Source of the DNA: Geosiphon pyriformis
Lineage: Eukaryota > Glomeromycota > Glomeromycetes > Archaeosporales > Geosiphonaceae
NCBI GenBank assembly: GCA_016748015.1
Contig: JAAOMT010000352.1
Location: forward strand, 663,457 to 727,456
DNA: 64,000 nucleotides
Direction: 5' to 3'
Position 1 is the first letter of the stretch. Each line of letters opens with the position of its first letter. The notes beneath the pieces were generated by a model. The model saw only the letters and a list, made by a program, of their open reading frames with translations. It was not told the DNA's origin and ran no database searches. This document shows, in pieces, positions 47,501-59,990 of the stretch. Position numbers and translations under genes: made by a program.

Positions 47501-49255
47501 GGGAATCATTGAAATCCAGGCCTCCTTTCAAGAGCCAGATACAGATTTACCAGACAAACAGGAATTTAAAAGCATCAAAAGCATATTCAGAACTGATTTA
47601 TCACAATGTTTTCAAAACTCATTTGATATACCTGAGAGACCAGCAGCTTTATCATCAGGCAGAGAAAAAACCACCCCAAACAGTTCATTAAACTTAATTG
47701 AACACATAACACCTAAAAAAGCTTCATTAAAGATGTACTCCAAAGGTTGATATTGATGACACTAATCACCAGAGACATCATCAACCATTCAATGCTTTTT
47801 AGTCCAACCTTCTATAATAACATCAACTTTAGACTTAACCAAATTGGGTTTCAGAACAAGTTTATTATTAACAACCAGATGGTTAAGCACCACTTTATGA
47901 AACAAGTGCTCCAGTACACTTCTGATAGTATGACTCTTATTAATCTCAAAGCTTTTCATTCTTTTATCTATAGTAGCTTTAATGGTTGCCTCCTTAGTTC
48001 TACAAGACTTAGCAAGTTTGGATGTGTGATAAGCTTTTTTAGCACCACAATGAGCAGAACAAACCTGACCAGAGCTTGCACCAGAATCCACAATGTTTTG
48101 AACAACTGAAGCCCTAATACTGTCCAAAGAAACCCAGTACTTCATAAGAGACTCAAAATTCACAACACTCTTTTCATGTGAAGCCTTAACAATTTTAGAA
48201 ACCAACAGCTCCAATTTGTGATATTTTGAAGATTTCTTGGTAAAAACATTATCAAAGCTCTTAAATCATTTCTTCTTGAACACCTCATTAGCTGAGAAAA
48301 CTATTATTTTATGAACAACATCTCACATTGCATCCAAGTCTGAGAACTTAACAGAGGCAGCAAACTTATCTGAAAACATCACAGCATTCACCAATATAGC
48401 ATTTTTAAAGTTTTTCTATTTAGCTTTATCAGCACTCTTGAAATCAAACTTTCATCAGTCCCTATTCACTTGCTTGTGAAAAGAGTTTAGCTGTGCATCC
48501 AAAAGCCTACCCAAATCCACAAACACAGACACAGCCTAATGGTTAGTATCAAAAAATTCTCCAATGTCAAACACATTGTGATCCACCATAGCATTAGCCA
48601 AATTCAAAGAAACAAACAAAAAATTAATAGTTTTAATCATGCTTTAAGAGTTAGCCCATGTGGGCATTTTGACATAAAAACTTCTACCCAAAAAATTGAC
48701 CAAACCAAGATTTAGACATTTCTTAAAACTAGCACTCTTTTGAGAGTCATTTTCATTGAAGTTGCCATCCAAAACAACAAATAAAGATTTATTAACTGCC
48801 TTTACAATCATGGAATTGATATCATTAGCCTGAGAGAAATGAACAGCCAGAGATGCCCCAGCATAAAGCCCCAAAATAAACACAGAAAGTTTATTCTTGA
48901 ATAGCAATTTGACTAATAGGAGCTGACCAGACACCTCAAAAACCTTACAAACATGATGAGCTAGAGAAGTGTTCATGATAATTGCAACTCCAGCACCAAG
49001 AAATCTTTTGTCCAATCCAGATGAAAAAACCTTAATTCTACTAAACCTATCTCTAATCTAAAGCCTATTGCTAGATCTCAACTTTGTTTTCATAATGATT
49101 AATACCAAATTTCCAGAATTCCTATGCCAATGGACAATGTCCTCCTGCTTAGTGGAGACATTAATACTGTGAACATTACACATCACAAAATTCCACACAA
49201 AACCACTCATTGAGAAATAAGAGAGGTTGACGAGCCCAAGCCAGAGCACAAACAA
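44568..49255 (-). pseudogene. LINE ORF2: endonuclease, reverse transcriptase, RNase H
   Basis: From the N-terminus the reading shows an AP-type endonuclease (about 49255-48500; NLVLIIMKTKLR, VAIIMNTSL, FVVLDGNFNEND, INFLFVS), RT (about 48210-46510; LVLQNIRKAYDLVG and the active-site FVDDT), RNase H (about 46090-45360; VYMDKSLSN, LAELQAIALAL, LFLESQFAL, NKCTDAIAG) and a C-terminal Cys/His motif (CLYCGEIKVSNHVFSC, near 45050). From 46751 to 44568 all pieces are in one frame, separated by single stops. One of these is a TGA exactly where RNase H relatives have Trp. There is a frame change near 46700. The RNase H third residue is Glu instead of Asp. Confidence 0.88.
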
Positions 49256-51172
49256 TCCAATTTTTCCAAAACAGATTCAACTGACACCTCTAAAGCCACT
49301 ATTTTGGATTCTAATCCACCTATTTTAGATATTAAAACTTTAGAACTACTCAGACCAAGATCAGCAACTAGGTCAGTAACAATTAAAAAAAATGGAAAAG
49401 GTGACACCATTGTGATATTCAGAGCCATATTTGAGTCCAAATTAGATGTGACAGATGTGAGAACAACCGGAGGAGAGACAAAAAGTTTAGATGCCAAAGG
49501 CACCAATTCCACAAAACTCGATTTTTCATAATACCAGAAACCTGATCTGTCAAAAGCTCTAAAGAGCATTCCAGAGAAGCCAACCAATCAACCAAATAAG
49601 AATTACCAAGAGAATTAGAATTCATTAACACAGGTTTTATGTCTGAAGATAAATTAGGTCCCAAAAAACCTGATGAAACTACACAAGAAGAAGAACCACC
49701 AGCAACCTGAACCCAAGTTTTCTCACCAAAAAAAACTGAATGAATGATTGGCACCTGCTTCTTCCTATATATGTTGGCCAAATAAACCCAATCTTGAGAA
49801 ATGACCACCTGCTTATCATAAACACCAGAGTTCTCACCAATCAAACACACTTCAGAAACATGACCAAATTGTTTACAGTTGGCACAACAAACCAAAAATG
49901 ACCAGCCCAGTGCAAATTCACACTCTTAAATACTAGAGTAGAATCAATAACAGCCAATTTGGATGGCTCATCAGCAAAACACACAATTGCACATCTATTG
50001 TACACATAAGAGCTTGGATTACAGCCAATAAAACAAGTTTTTCCACCATATGATTCCAACAAAACAGAAAGATCATGCACCATAGTACCAACTGGAAAAG
50101 TGTAAAGCAATGTCCGATGTAAATCCTTAAATACTCATAACTGTTTATTATCAACAGCTTTTGCCACATAAACAGAATTTTTTCCCATAAAGACAGACCA
50201 TCTGGCTGTGACCAAATCAGCTATTTCAGATGATTCAAACTCCACCAAGACTTTTTGCCACAGGCCAATCAGTTGTATCTTGATTAATACAATCTTTCCA
50301 AATTTAGAAAAAACAGATTTTATGGCTGATTTGGGAAGATCAACCGAAATTTTCTTAACAACAATTACCCAATCTGAATGTTTGTTTATCTGTCTGACAT
50401 CAATATTTACCACAATTTTTTCATAAATTGCCAAATCTCTAGCTTTTTTTAGACTTAATTTGGATGTGAAAAAGAATCTGATGATCCCAAGAAATTTTGA
50501 GGAAGTTGACACCCCCCCAAAACCATCAATTCGATAAAAGATTTTTTTTATTGCCATTAATTTATCACTATTAGTCTTTCCAGATACAGCTGACAATTCA
50601 ACATCAAGCATGAAAGATTTGATTGGCCTGAAATCACGTTTATCCAAGACATGTAACCCAGCAGACAACAGCCAATTGAATCCAACAAATTTAGGCACCA
50701 AAAACACCAACTCATTATTGTCATTACTCACATTCACAAAGAAAGATACCTTTGGCAGTTGTTCCAAGACATAAGTCCTCGTTTGCGTTTTCCTAGGAGT
50801 TGTATCATTCATCATGTCATCCGTCTTAGAAGTGTTGGAGTCAATATAGCTTGTTTCTTTAGCGACTGTGTTTTTCAAATTTTCCATGTCTGACACCCCA
50901 CTCACACTGCTTTCCTTGCTTTCTATCTCACTGCTCCAAGATTTGTCATGCCTAATACCTGTATCTTGTAACATCTCAGCAAATAAAGACCCAGCTGACA
51001 AGTCTACAACAGTACCAGAAATTCCAGGTTTGTTTGGTTTCTTGAAAAAAAGACCGCAAGAGTACACACTATCAACTCACATCTTTTTTTTGGTATCTTT
51101 AACAGAACAGGACCCTGATCTAACCGACAATGAACCAGAACCACCAGCAGATATGCCCACCAGTTCTATCAT
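49256..51172 (-). pseudogene. LINE ORF1: RRM-like domain and CCHC knuckle
   Basis: The likely start is the ATG at 51172 (MIELVGISAGGSG), with a TGA after 31 codons and then an open frame of 310 codons (50135-51067). An RRM-like fold is suggested by VIVVKKISVDL, then KFGKIVLIKIQL and VLVEFESSEIADL. After a TGA comes YTFPVGTMVHDLSVLLESYGG, and after a frame change a zinc knuckle CANCKQFGHVSEVC near 49850-49890. Such ORF1 proteins bind the element RNA. I recall this protein type as common in arbuscular mycorrhizal fungal genomes. Confidence 0.85.
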
Positions 51173-51206
51173 GACAAAAGGAAGATTGTTGGAAGAAATG
51201 ACTTAA

Positions 51207-52370
51207 ATGAACAAAAAAAAAAGGAATAAAGTAAAAAAATTTTTTCAAAAATTTTTTTTACTTTCATAGTGGCCAGGAGATTGATGAGAGAAAGATTTTT
51301 TTACCTAATCAATTGAAATTTAGATTATAATTGTTGTTAACAATAATTAAAAATTAAAAATTAAAAGATTATATTATTATTAATATTTAATAATTTTTAA
51401 CTTATTTTTTACAATATTTTTATTAAACATATTTAAATTAATATTATAAATAATTGTTAATTTTTAAACAAAAAAATTAAAGAATAAAATAATGTATAAA
51501 TATAAATAATTATAAATAAAAACTTTTTTAAAAACTTTTTTTTGGTTTTTTAAAATAAATAAATAAAAATTTTTATATTAATTTTAAATATTTTTAATTT
51601 TAAATTATTTTTAATAATCTAAATATATAATAATAAATCAATTAATTAATTTAAACTAATATTTTAAATATTTAAGTTTTAATAAATTTATTTTATAATT
51701 TAAAACCAAATAAATAAAATTTTCATATTTATAACAATATTTATAATTTTAATATATTAATTTTGATAATTGTAATATTAAAACTTTTTTAAGTTTATAA
51801 ATTACAATTATATATTTTTGTTAATAAAAAAATTGAAAACTAAAAATAAAACAAATTTAATTATAAGTAATTTTTAAAATAATAATTTTTTTAATAACAG
51901 TAAAAAAACAATTAATTTTAAACTTGGCAATTTAAATCTAATAAAAAATAATAATTTAATAAGTTTAATATTAATAATAATCTTAAAAAATTTATAAATT
52001 GCAAATTTTAGACAAAAAAACTTTATATAATTATTTTTTAAAAAAAAACAATAATAACAAATTTGAAAATTTGAAAAACACAAAACTATTGCTTTAAAAA
52101 TTGAATAATTTATTGTTAATATTTAATTATATTTGCTTTAAAAGTTAATATTTTTATATTAATTAATAATTCAAACCTAATGTTGTTGTTTTTAATTAAA
52201 AATATAATATATAATTATAAAAATTATAAAAAAATGGTATTAAATAACTAAAATTAAAAGTTTTTGCTTAATATTCTTGTTAACTAAATTACTATCTTTA
52301 CAATATAAATTGATTGTATAAAATTATAATTACATATTAACTTTAAGTGCAACTCAAATTGATCTATTAT
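51207..52370. other. Extremely AT-rich region without genes
   Basis: Nearly all A and T, with short runs such as TTTAAT and ATAAAT, no codon-like structure and no credible ORF; the one open stretch (51874-52083 minus) is Lys/Phe/Ile-rich low complexity. It separates the LINE 5' end from the gene island. Confidence 0.6.
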
Positions 52371-53081
52371 CTAAAAGTATAGTAGTACAAAACCTAGTGA
52401 AGTTAGCTTGATCAAAGGCTGTCAATTTATCGCAAGTTATTATACAAAGCACATCATTGTTGATGATTTTCAAATTACAATAATCATGGGAAATCAAAAA
52501 TCTACTTACAAAAAAGATCAAAATCGTCAAATATGATTGTCGAAAATACTATAACTTGAAAAATAAGGCAACGGACAGTCAGATTTTCGCTTTTTTTGAA
52601 AAGAGTTAAAGCCTCTTTTTTAGACGCGTCCTAATTATTCAATAAGAAAATAAATAAATAGCATTTTATGCTCGTGAGTAAACGAAATCATCTTGAACCT
52701 AAACGTCTGGAACACCAAGTGTAACAATAAAAATAGTGCCACATTTTAGTTCAAATTTAGTGTACACAAATGTAAAAGGGAATGCACCCATGATTCTGCT
52801 GCAATATTCTAACCAAAAATCCATTTTTGAAGACCGTCATGACGAAGAATTTACAATGATGGTGTAATGTAAGAGGGATGCTTCTATCTATCATAGCCTA
52901 ATAAAAATTATGGAAAATCAAAATTTTGTTTATGAAATCAAGAACTCACAGTAAATGCAGACTTACTCGCTATCATTTCATTGCCCGTATTAATTTGATC
53001 AATTTTTTCGAAAAATTAGTAATATTTAAAAATATTCAGAAACAAAGGTTGATTTTACTGCGAAAACAGAAAATTTAGATC
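52371..53081. other. Intergenic region downstream of the PP2A B gene
   Basis: The composition shifts back to moderate AT with several CpGs (ACGCGTCC near 52622, GACCGTCATGACG near 52832). I see no conserved protein. It probably holds the 3' untranslated region and terminator of the neighbouring gene. Confidence 0.5.
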
Positions 53082-55133
53082 CTATACGCACGTAAAGATG
53101 AAAAGATTATTAGTGGCAGCGACCGCGATCGAGTTCTCATTTGGATGCCATGAAGCATGGAGGATTTTCTTGTTGAAATCAATCGCTTCCACATTAATAT
53201 CCTCCTTTTTATTACTTTTTCCACGCGAAAGCATCTTATTCTTTGTTGATCCCACCCGCTTAGCCTTAAATGCACTCTTATCAGCTTGAAGAGCAATATC
53301 GGTTAATCCCTCTCGATCATAGATATGGAAGTAGTTGTTATATGACCCCGTCAGGACATTTCTGTAAGACATTTATGGTTGAATTATATGAAGAAAGCGA
53401 ATAACACCAAAAGTTTGGATGGATAACTCACTGCCCATCACCGCTGAAAGTACATTCAAACTTGTCAAAGATGCAATCATTTTCATATAAATCACAGAGC
53501 TTGTTTCTCAAATGATCATGAATATTGATTGTCTTCAACGGTCGATTTTCCATAGTGATATCCCAAATCTTAAGAGTCAAATAATCACGAGAGAGAATAT
53601 ATCGTCCATCTTTGCTGAATTTAACGTCAGAGATAGAAGATATGATCTCTGAGAAGAAGGATTTGTTGGATGGATCTTCCTGCTCTTCAAAAACTGCAAT
53701 TTTTCAGTGATAAAGGAATCGATTTATGGCAAAAGATTAGATTATGAAATGGTACGAAAAGCAGACTAAACACTTACGCTTTGCATGCTGATCACAAAGA
53801 GCTGCTGCCCTCATATCGCTTAATTTTATAGTGCCCTTGCTGCTGCTATACATGAAAAGGTTACACTGAACTGGGTGAAATTCCGCCGCTGTAATTACCT
53901 CAGTTAGCTCTTCCATATTTACTGGCTTAATATCAACAATATCTAAATTTTTTGGTTTGGAGTGAAGGAATGGTTGCGAGGGAAGAAAATATCTCCAATA
54001 TTTTTTTAAAAAAGCTAAGATATTCAAATTAAAAAGATACTGAAACTTTGATCACTGATATTCAAGTTCCACAGATTTATCCTTAGGTCATCGGCAGATA
54101 TATAGGTTTCGCCATCGGAATTAATGGATATAGAATTAATGTGATACGCATGAGCATTAGCATAGACTTTCCGGGGAACAGCGGCAATTATGGTATCATG
54201 ATGAGTGAGTTTCGGCAATCTCAAATTAGAAAGTTGACCGTTTTGTGGCCGCAATCCATCACTCAGATTATTCTCTGCTACAACTTTCAAAGATTTCTCA
54301 AATACTTTCCATAGCTTAATCGTTTTGTCTGAGTATTACATAATTCGAGTTATTCAAGTAGAGTAAGAGATACGGACAAAAATTGCAGCAATTAGAAAGG
54401 GTTTTTCTACCATTTGTCGACAACAAAAAGTGAGCGGCATTCTGCCGTTTGCACCATTTGATTTTATTAATCTTTTCTTCAATTTCTAAACTCTTTAGGT
54501 AATCGAATTCAGGTTCATGAGATTGAAATTCGGTGTAGAATTTGTATTCGCAGCCTTTTTTCTGAAATTGATATATCATATCAGAATGAAACACATGTTG
54601 CAAAAAGCAATAATAAAAAATCCGAGAAACATACTCCATCATTACGTTCAAATAATACTACTCTGCCTCCCTTATCACCAGTGGCAAGATAATCTCCCGT
54701 GTGGTCAAACTCTACCGTCGAAATGATGTCAGCTGCGTGATGAAAGAGATAGACGTATCAGACTTACGTGATCTCAGGTGCAAAGAAAAAGCGTTATGAA
54801 ATGATTCACGATCTGCCAGTTAATGATTCTGGCGTGAGGTGGTGGTCTTGAGAGGAAGTCAGGAAACTAGATTTTTGATGTCAATCTAGCTTTGATCGAA
54901 AAAACCGTTGCCTATGGCATTGTACGCACTGGATTGATCTTTTTTAACAGTGTGAGAAAAGTTCCCTGGTTGTGAACTGCTCTCAGTATGACTCATCACA
55001 CGAAAGCAAGCCGACTAGATCAGTGAATGTACAATTCTGAAACCAAGAAATTATTACCTTCAGTAATGTCCTCGACCTCACCCTTGTCACCAAAGCATTG
55101 AGCGAATTTCCAACCGTTTTCCGTTTCGGCCAT
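53082..55133 (-). CDS. CDC55: PP2A regulatory subunit B (B55 family)
   Basis: This is the WD40 regulatory subunit of protein phosphatase 2A, which targets the PP2A A/C core to substrates in mitosis and morphogenesis. I assembled seven exons on the minus strand: 55133-55058, 54732-54635, 54561-54411, 54328-54041, 53942-53778, 53693-53432 and 53361-53082. They stay in frame for 439 aa, against about 450 in the family. Hallmarks in order are [12 protein letters not shown] at the N-terminus, [90 protein letters not shown] and [18 protein letters not shown]. The start at 55133 is chosen because homologues begin there; an upstream in-frame ATG exists at 55223. A possible extra intron at the very end could change the last residues after FIFT. 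It is divergent from TRP2. Confidence 0.93.
54989..54995. promoter_or_regulatory. TGACTCA motif, Gcn4/CPC1-type, in the first intron of the PP2A B gene
   Basis: TGACTCA followed by T, about 540 bp upstream of the TRP2 start codon. It is the consensus of the fungal amino-acid-control activator. A single 7-mer can occur by chance, so its role is uncertain. Confidence 0.25.
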
Positions 55134-55531
55134 TTTTTGTTGAGGGGAGGGATCGTTACAAAATAGGTTTAAAGGGGAAAAAAACAGAAAAAAACCAGCG
55201 GCTGTTTCAGGGAGCTTGCGCAACCAAGAAGTGCCGGGCGTGATGACAGATGGATGTTTACTGACGGTGGATGTAAGTCGTCAACAAAACGGCTTGTTGT
55301 TCGGGCGTGATAGGGTTCACCGCTCTATTAGACTTTAGACCTTAATGAGGTTACCGATGGCCTCATCGCCCAAAGTCACACGAACGGTGATGTAGCTTAT
55401 GTCATGAAAAATGTGCAGAAATATATTAGTCCATGTACGGCATGATCTGTTGGATGGTGACTTGGTAACGATTTTTCAAAGGATCTGAAAATAATTTGGG
55501 TTCAAGTCCTCATCTATTGTCTCTCTTCAAT
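55134..55531. promoter_or_regulatory. Divergent promoter region between the PP2A B and TRP2 genes
   Basis: About 400 bp separate the two start codons. The stretch is CpG-containing, without repeats and without a clear TATA box. It must hold both promoters. I see no other conserved motif I can name. Confidence 0.5.
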
Positions 55532-57476
55532 ATGACGGTAAATTGGCCAAAGAAATTACTCCATTTCAAGACTACTTCAGCTTTCTTTTTGATTTATATT
55601 GGGTAGTTTGTAAAATCAGCTTCAGCTGAAACCTTCACTACAAGAAATTCAAGAAATTGTCGCCAACAAAAGGGGCAATACTATTCCCGTTTATGCCCAA
55701 ATTCCTGCAGATTTACTGACACCTGTAAGCGCATACTTGCGCATAGCACATGCTAGTGATTATTCCTTTTTGTTAGAATCAGTTTCGGGTGGGGAGAAGA
55801 TTGGACGTTATTCTTTCCTTGGGGCTGGTATATATCGACCCTAATATCATGGTCTGTTTTCTGTGAATCAAATATATAATTTCCATGAATATAATCTTTA
55901 GATCCATACAGAGTTCTAAAGACTGGTGATAATGAATTGATCAAAGGTGATCCTTTGATCGCTCTTGAGGAAGAGTTGAAATCTATTAGATTTGTATCAG
56001 TAGAAGGAATCCCAACCTTCACAGGTAGATTCATGATAAATTATTTTAGTTAGAATTTAAATACTAATAATAACACTCAAATATAATAAAGGTGGTGCGA
56101 TTGGATACATCTCCTACGATTGCGTCAAATATTTTGAACCTCGTACAGCACGCGAACTTCGAGATCCACTTAACCTACCAGACTCTAGTTTTCTTTTTTG
56201 TGACACTATAGTTGTCTTTGATCATCTTTATCAAGTTTTGAATGTAGTTTCCCATTACCGAAGCGATGTAACAGATCCGAAGGACATTGAATTGGAATAT
56301 AAAAAGACGATCTCAAAAATTGACGCAGTTTTAACCTTGCTTAACTCGGAGGGAACGCCAAAAGTCCCCCAAATTGATATTCGCCTAAATCAGAAATCAG
56401 TTTCTAACGTTGGCAAGTCAGGGTATGAGGGGTTTGTGACCAAATTGAAGGATCATATAAAGAATGGTGATATAATTCAAGCAGTCCCTTCCCAACGTTT
56501 AGCTCGACCCACATCCTTACATCCTTTTAATGTATATCGATATCTGCGCACTATTAATCCTTCGCCTTATATGTTTTATGTTGACCTCAAAGAATTTCAA
56601 ATTGTTGGCGCTTCACCTGAACTCCTTGTGAAGGTTGAAGAGGAGGGTATAGTTACTACTCATCCAATCGCCGGTACTCGTAAGCGCGGTCAAACAGTTC
56701 AAGGTAGGACTCGGTGTATCTTGATTATTTTTTATTGGATTTATTTACAGCCTCAAAATTTTTCGTCCAGATGACAACAAACTTGCTGAAGAGCTACTTA
56801 ATGATCCCAAGGAACGAGCCGAACACATTATGCTTGTGGATCTTGGACGAAATGACGTCAATCGTGTTTGTCGACCAGAGACGGTCAAAGTTGACTCATT
56901 GATGCATATTGAGCGATACAGTCATGTGATGCATATTGTAAGTCAAGTTTCTGGGAAACTAAGGGAGGGCAAGACGAGGTAGGACTATCTTGGCCTATCT
57001 AATCTTGTATTATCTAATACCTAAAACTCCTTTGAAATGTTATTTTTTACCCCGGAATTCCCAAGGTTCGATGCGTTTCGATCCATTTTTCCGGCAGGTA
57101 CAGTTTCTGGGGCACCTAAAGTCCGCGCCATGGAGCTTATTGCTGAATTAGAGCAAGAGAAAAGGGGGATCTACGCTGGTGCAGTAGGCCATTTCGATTA
57201 CGCGGACTCGATTGACACCTGCATTGCTATTCGGACCATGCTTTTCAAAGACGGCGTCGCTTACCTTCAAGCAGGTAGTTCTTGATCTGAAGCGTCTTTT
57301 CTGTGAAATTATTAAACTGAAAATTTTGTTACTATTTATGTTTAGGCGGTGGTATAGTTCATGACAGCGTAGAAGAGGATGAATACCAAGAAACAATCAA
57401 CAAATTAAAATCTAATGTCACTTGCATAGATAAAGCCGAAGAATATTATTACAGGCAGCAGCAAAACCATAATTAA
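55532..57476 (+). CDS. TRP2: Anthranilate synthase component I
   Basis: Converts chorismate, with ammonia from the glutaminase partner, to anthranilate, the first step of tryptophan synthesis. Seven exons: 55532-55537, 55626-55827, 55902-56024, 56092-56703, 56771-56978, 57066-57274 and 57346-57476, in frame for 496 aa. Visible motifs are the Trp-feedback segment LLESV (residues 51-55), then [28 protein letters not shown], the chorismate-binding [48 protein letters not shown] and [10 protein letters not shown]. Exon 1 encodes only Met-Thr; I chose it because joining to 55626 gives MTLKPSL, the N-terminus expected for the family. Exon 5 starts at the AG of TCGTCCAG, not at the earlier TTTACAG, to keep frame. 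It converges with the eIF2 alpha gene. Confidence 0.93.
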
Positions 57477-57659
57477 ATTTCAATTATATTGAAATGTTTG
57501 GCACTCAGAAAATCGAAATAGTAATTAATAATCAACCTAATCTATTGCTCAGAAACTCGAGAGATATTAAAATTATTTTGTGATTTACCATATCATTGAT
57601 TATTGTCGGACTATCCTTATAAAATAACATTACTGGTGATGTGAAGTTACCTATTATTC
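57477..57659. terminator. Convergent 3' region of TRP2 and eIF2 alpha
   Basis: 183 bp between two stop codons, AT-rich, without ORFs. It must serve as 3' untranslated region and polyadenylation region for both genes. No specific signal was assigned. Confidence 0.4.
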
Positions 57660-59114
57660 CTATTCCACATCCCTAGCCTCTGGGTCCGTATCCTCGTCAC
57701 CCGATACCTCGGCATTTTCTTTTTCTGCTTGAACAAACATTTCTGCCAATTCAATATCATCAGTTTCGCTCACAGCTTTTGGCTAAACTCAGTAAAAAAA
57801 ATCAATATTTTTTTAATAGCTTGAGGAAAAATCAACTAATTTTTCATACTGACCTTCATTTTCACCGTCAAATTACCATTTGACTTTAGAATAGTCTCTT
57901 GAATAGTAGCGATAGCTTTTTCAAGTGTCTCGACACCTATATTCTTGTCGAGAGCGTTGGTAAGCATAACATATAATGGGGGTGCCACTAATTTTACCTA
58001 ATGAAAAATTTCATGAATTAAAATTGAGTTTAAATTATAATATATTATGGTAAAAATATACTTTAATTTGTATATCCTTTGTTGCGCACGCTTCACCAGC
58101 TTTCAAGGCTGCCTTAATGGCATCTATCCCCTCATAACCAAAGCAGGTAACTTCAATATCTAGGAGTTCAATCAACCTGGAAATAGTTATTAAACATTTA
58201 TGATCTAACTAACGCTAAATATGGATATTACCTGCGCGTATCTTAATGGGTTGGGGTGTCAGTCGTCGTTTAATATTGTTCAGTAACTCGGACATAATTT
58301 CCGGGGTAACATCCAAGCCCTCAAAAACTTTCTCTGGCTCACTAAATACCGGGACATAGTTAGTTAACGAATCAGAATGACAGTATTTGATAGACAAGGA
58401 TGCTCCCTTACGTGATGGCCAACTTAAAGGCTTCATATGCATGCCCATATTTTTTATATAAAGGCCATGCAATTTCCTTATATAAGTCCTCGAGCACAAG
58501 CTCTTGTTTTTCAGCAACATGACGCATTATACTATGAACCTTTAAAAAGAAGAGATGATTAAGTTATCATATGGATATTAAAGATCAACAAGGAATTGAT
58601 GATTTTTGATAACCAACAGCTTTGGATTTGTTGAATTTCTCCTCAGCTTTTGCCACATCTTCGGGTGAGACTCGGCGTTTGGAAAGATCAATATAACCTA
58701 CAAAATTATCGTTTCAAAATGAGGAATAATGTTTATTAGAATAAAATCAAAATATGAAAATCATAAAATAATGTTAATTAAGGATAAGCTGCCTTTCTCT
58801 TTGTCTACTCTCAATACAACCACAACCTCGTTGCGTCCAACACGAATATGTTTCTGTATACTCCTGATACGTCGCCTTGACAACTCAGAGAGCAAGATCA
58901 TTCCCTCAATATTGTCATATTCTAGCTAAATTTCCGTAAAGAACAAATTCAAGCAATTGAAGCATAGAAAATATTTACAAAAATCAATTTAAAGTACCAG
59001 TTTTACATAAGCCCCCATTTCAGCGATCTGGCGTACATTAACCATTACAAGATCATCAATTTCTGGGTATTTTGCTTCGTACATTCGGCATTGTGATTGT
59101 TGAAGGTTCGACAT
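57660..59114 (-). CDS. SUI2: Translation initiation factor eIF2 alpha
   Basis: The alpha subunit of eIF2, which with beta and gamma delivers initiator Met-tRNA to the 40S ribosome; its phosphorylation is the general switch of translation under starvation. Eight exons on the minus strand: 59114-58998, 58925-58793, 58697-58618, 58539-58412, 58341-58232, 58159-58062, 57997-57854 and 57782-57660, in frame for 310 aa (yeast 304). It has the S1-type RNA-binding start ([26 protein letters not shown]), the kinase-target loop [12 protein letters not shown] with the regulatory Ser at residue 55 here, [18 protein letters not shown], and the C-terminal [15 protein letters not shown] domain with an acidic tail. 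Intron 2 appears to begin GC, not GT. It converges with TRP2. Confidence 0.94.
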
Positions 59115-59990
59115 GTTAAAGAAAAGAACCGACTAAATTAAGGAGTGCAAAAAGACCTGGCTTTAAGGATAGATCCACCAAGAGAATGGTAAAGGTATGA
59201 AACTTGGGAATTGATAAGACAAAAGTTTCATTCTAATTACTCATTATGTGAGATGTGACTCATCAAGTTCGGAAATCGTTACTATTAAATGTTTTGGGCT
59301 TGAGCTCAATAAATCAAAATTAAATACAAAATTACATTGTTGTTTTATAAATGTTTCAAAATTTATAAAAAAAACTACTAAAAGCAGACACTTCACTTTA
59401 AACAGTAATTATATCTTTATGTTTTTTATGCAAAGCAAAAAAAATGTTTAATAAAATAATAACCAAAATAACTAAAATACCAATTGGTTTAACAATAAAC
59501 TTAATTATAAAAACTAAAACACTCAATTCAAATTTTAAAAAAACCAAATAAAAACCAACCAAAAGATCAATAACAATAACAGTTAGAGAACCAACAATAA
59601 AAAAATCCAAAAAAGCAGAAGCAAAAACCATAATATAAAATTTAATTTTAATAAAAAATGATTTAAAATTTTTATAAAAGACAATAAATTAAAATAAAAA
59701 CTTAAAAAAGAGAAAATATAATATCTTATAGTTTAAAGTTAGATAATTAAAACCTTAATACTTGAAATACTATCAATATTTATGTGTTTTTTACCAAATA
59801 TAATACTTTTTTAAAATACTAATTTTGATAATAATAATATTTAGATTATTTTTAAAACCAAAAGTATTAATTATATATTAAAATTATCTAACAGAATTAA
59901 GAAAGTAAAAAATAAAACAAGTTTGATTACTAATTTAAAAAACACTTTTTTCTTTCATTCATCCCAAATTTTCAGAAAAGAGTCAAAAGT
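59115..59990. other. eIF2 alpha upstream region grading into AT-rich sequence
   Basis: The first 150-200 bp should contain the eIF2 alpha promoter; TGACTCA stands at 59256-59262. From about 59280 the sequence becomes AT-rich and repeat-like. A 77-codon hydrophobic open frame on the minus strand (59398-59631) has no recognisable family and I do not call it a gene. Confidence 0.5.
59256..59262. promoter_or_regulatory. TGACTCA motif upstream of eIF2 alpha
   Basis: A Gcn4/CPC1-type consensus about 142 bp upstream of the eIF2 alpha start codon, in the same extended context (TGACTCATCA) as the copy at 54989. The distance is right for a promoter element. Function is inferred only. Confidence 0.3.

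Larger units (their letters stand above)
44403..51206 (-). mobile_element. Nearly full-length LINE with RRM/CCHC ORF1 and EN-RT-RNase H ORF2
   Basis: This minus-strand LINE has ORF1 at about 51172-49420, ORF2 at about 49255-44568 and a 3' untranslated part ending in a (TAAAA)n-type tail at about 44403-44425. ORF2 carries endonuclease, RT, RNase H and a C-terminal zinc-like motif. Only a moderate number of stops and frameshifts interrupt it, so it is younger than most LTR elements here. Confidence 0.9.

Noticed and set aside
51874-52083. Minus-strand 69-codon open frame in the AT desert.
   Set aside because: Composition is purely Phe/Leu/Lys/Ile from A/T runs; not credible as coding.
59398-59631. 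77-codon hydrophobic open frame on the minus strand, like a small membrane protein.
   Set aside because: AT-rich low-complexity composition gives Phe/Ile/Leu/Val by default, with no homologue recognised and no sign of selection.
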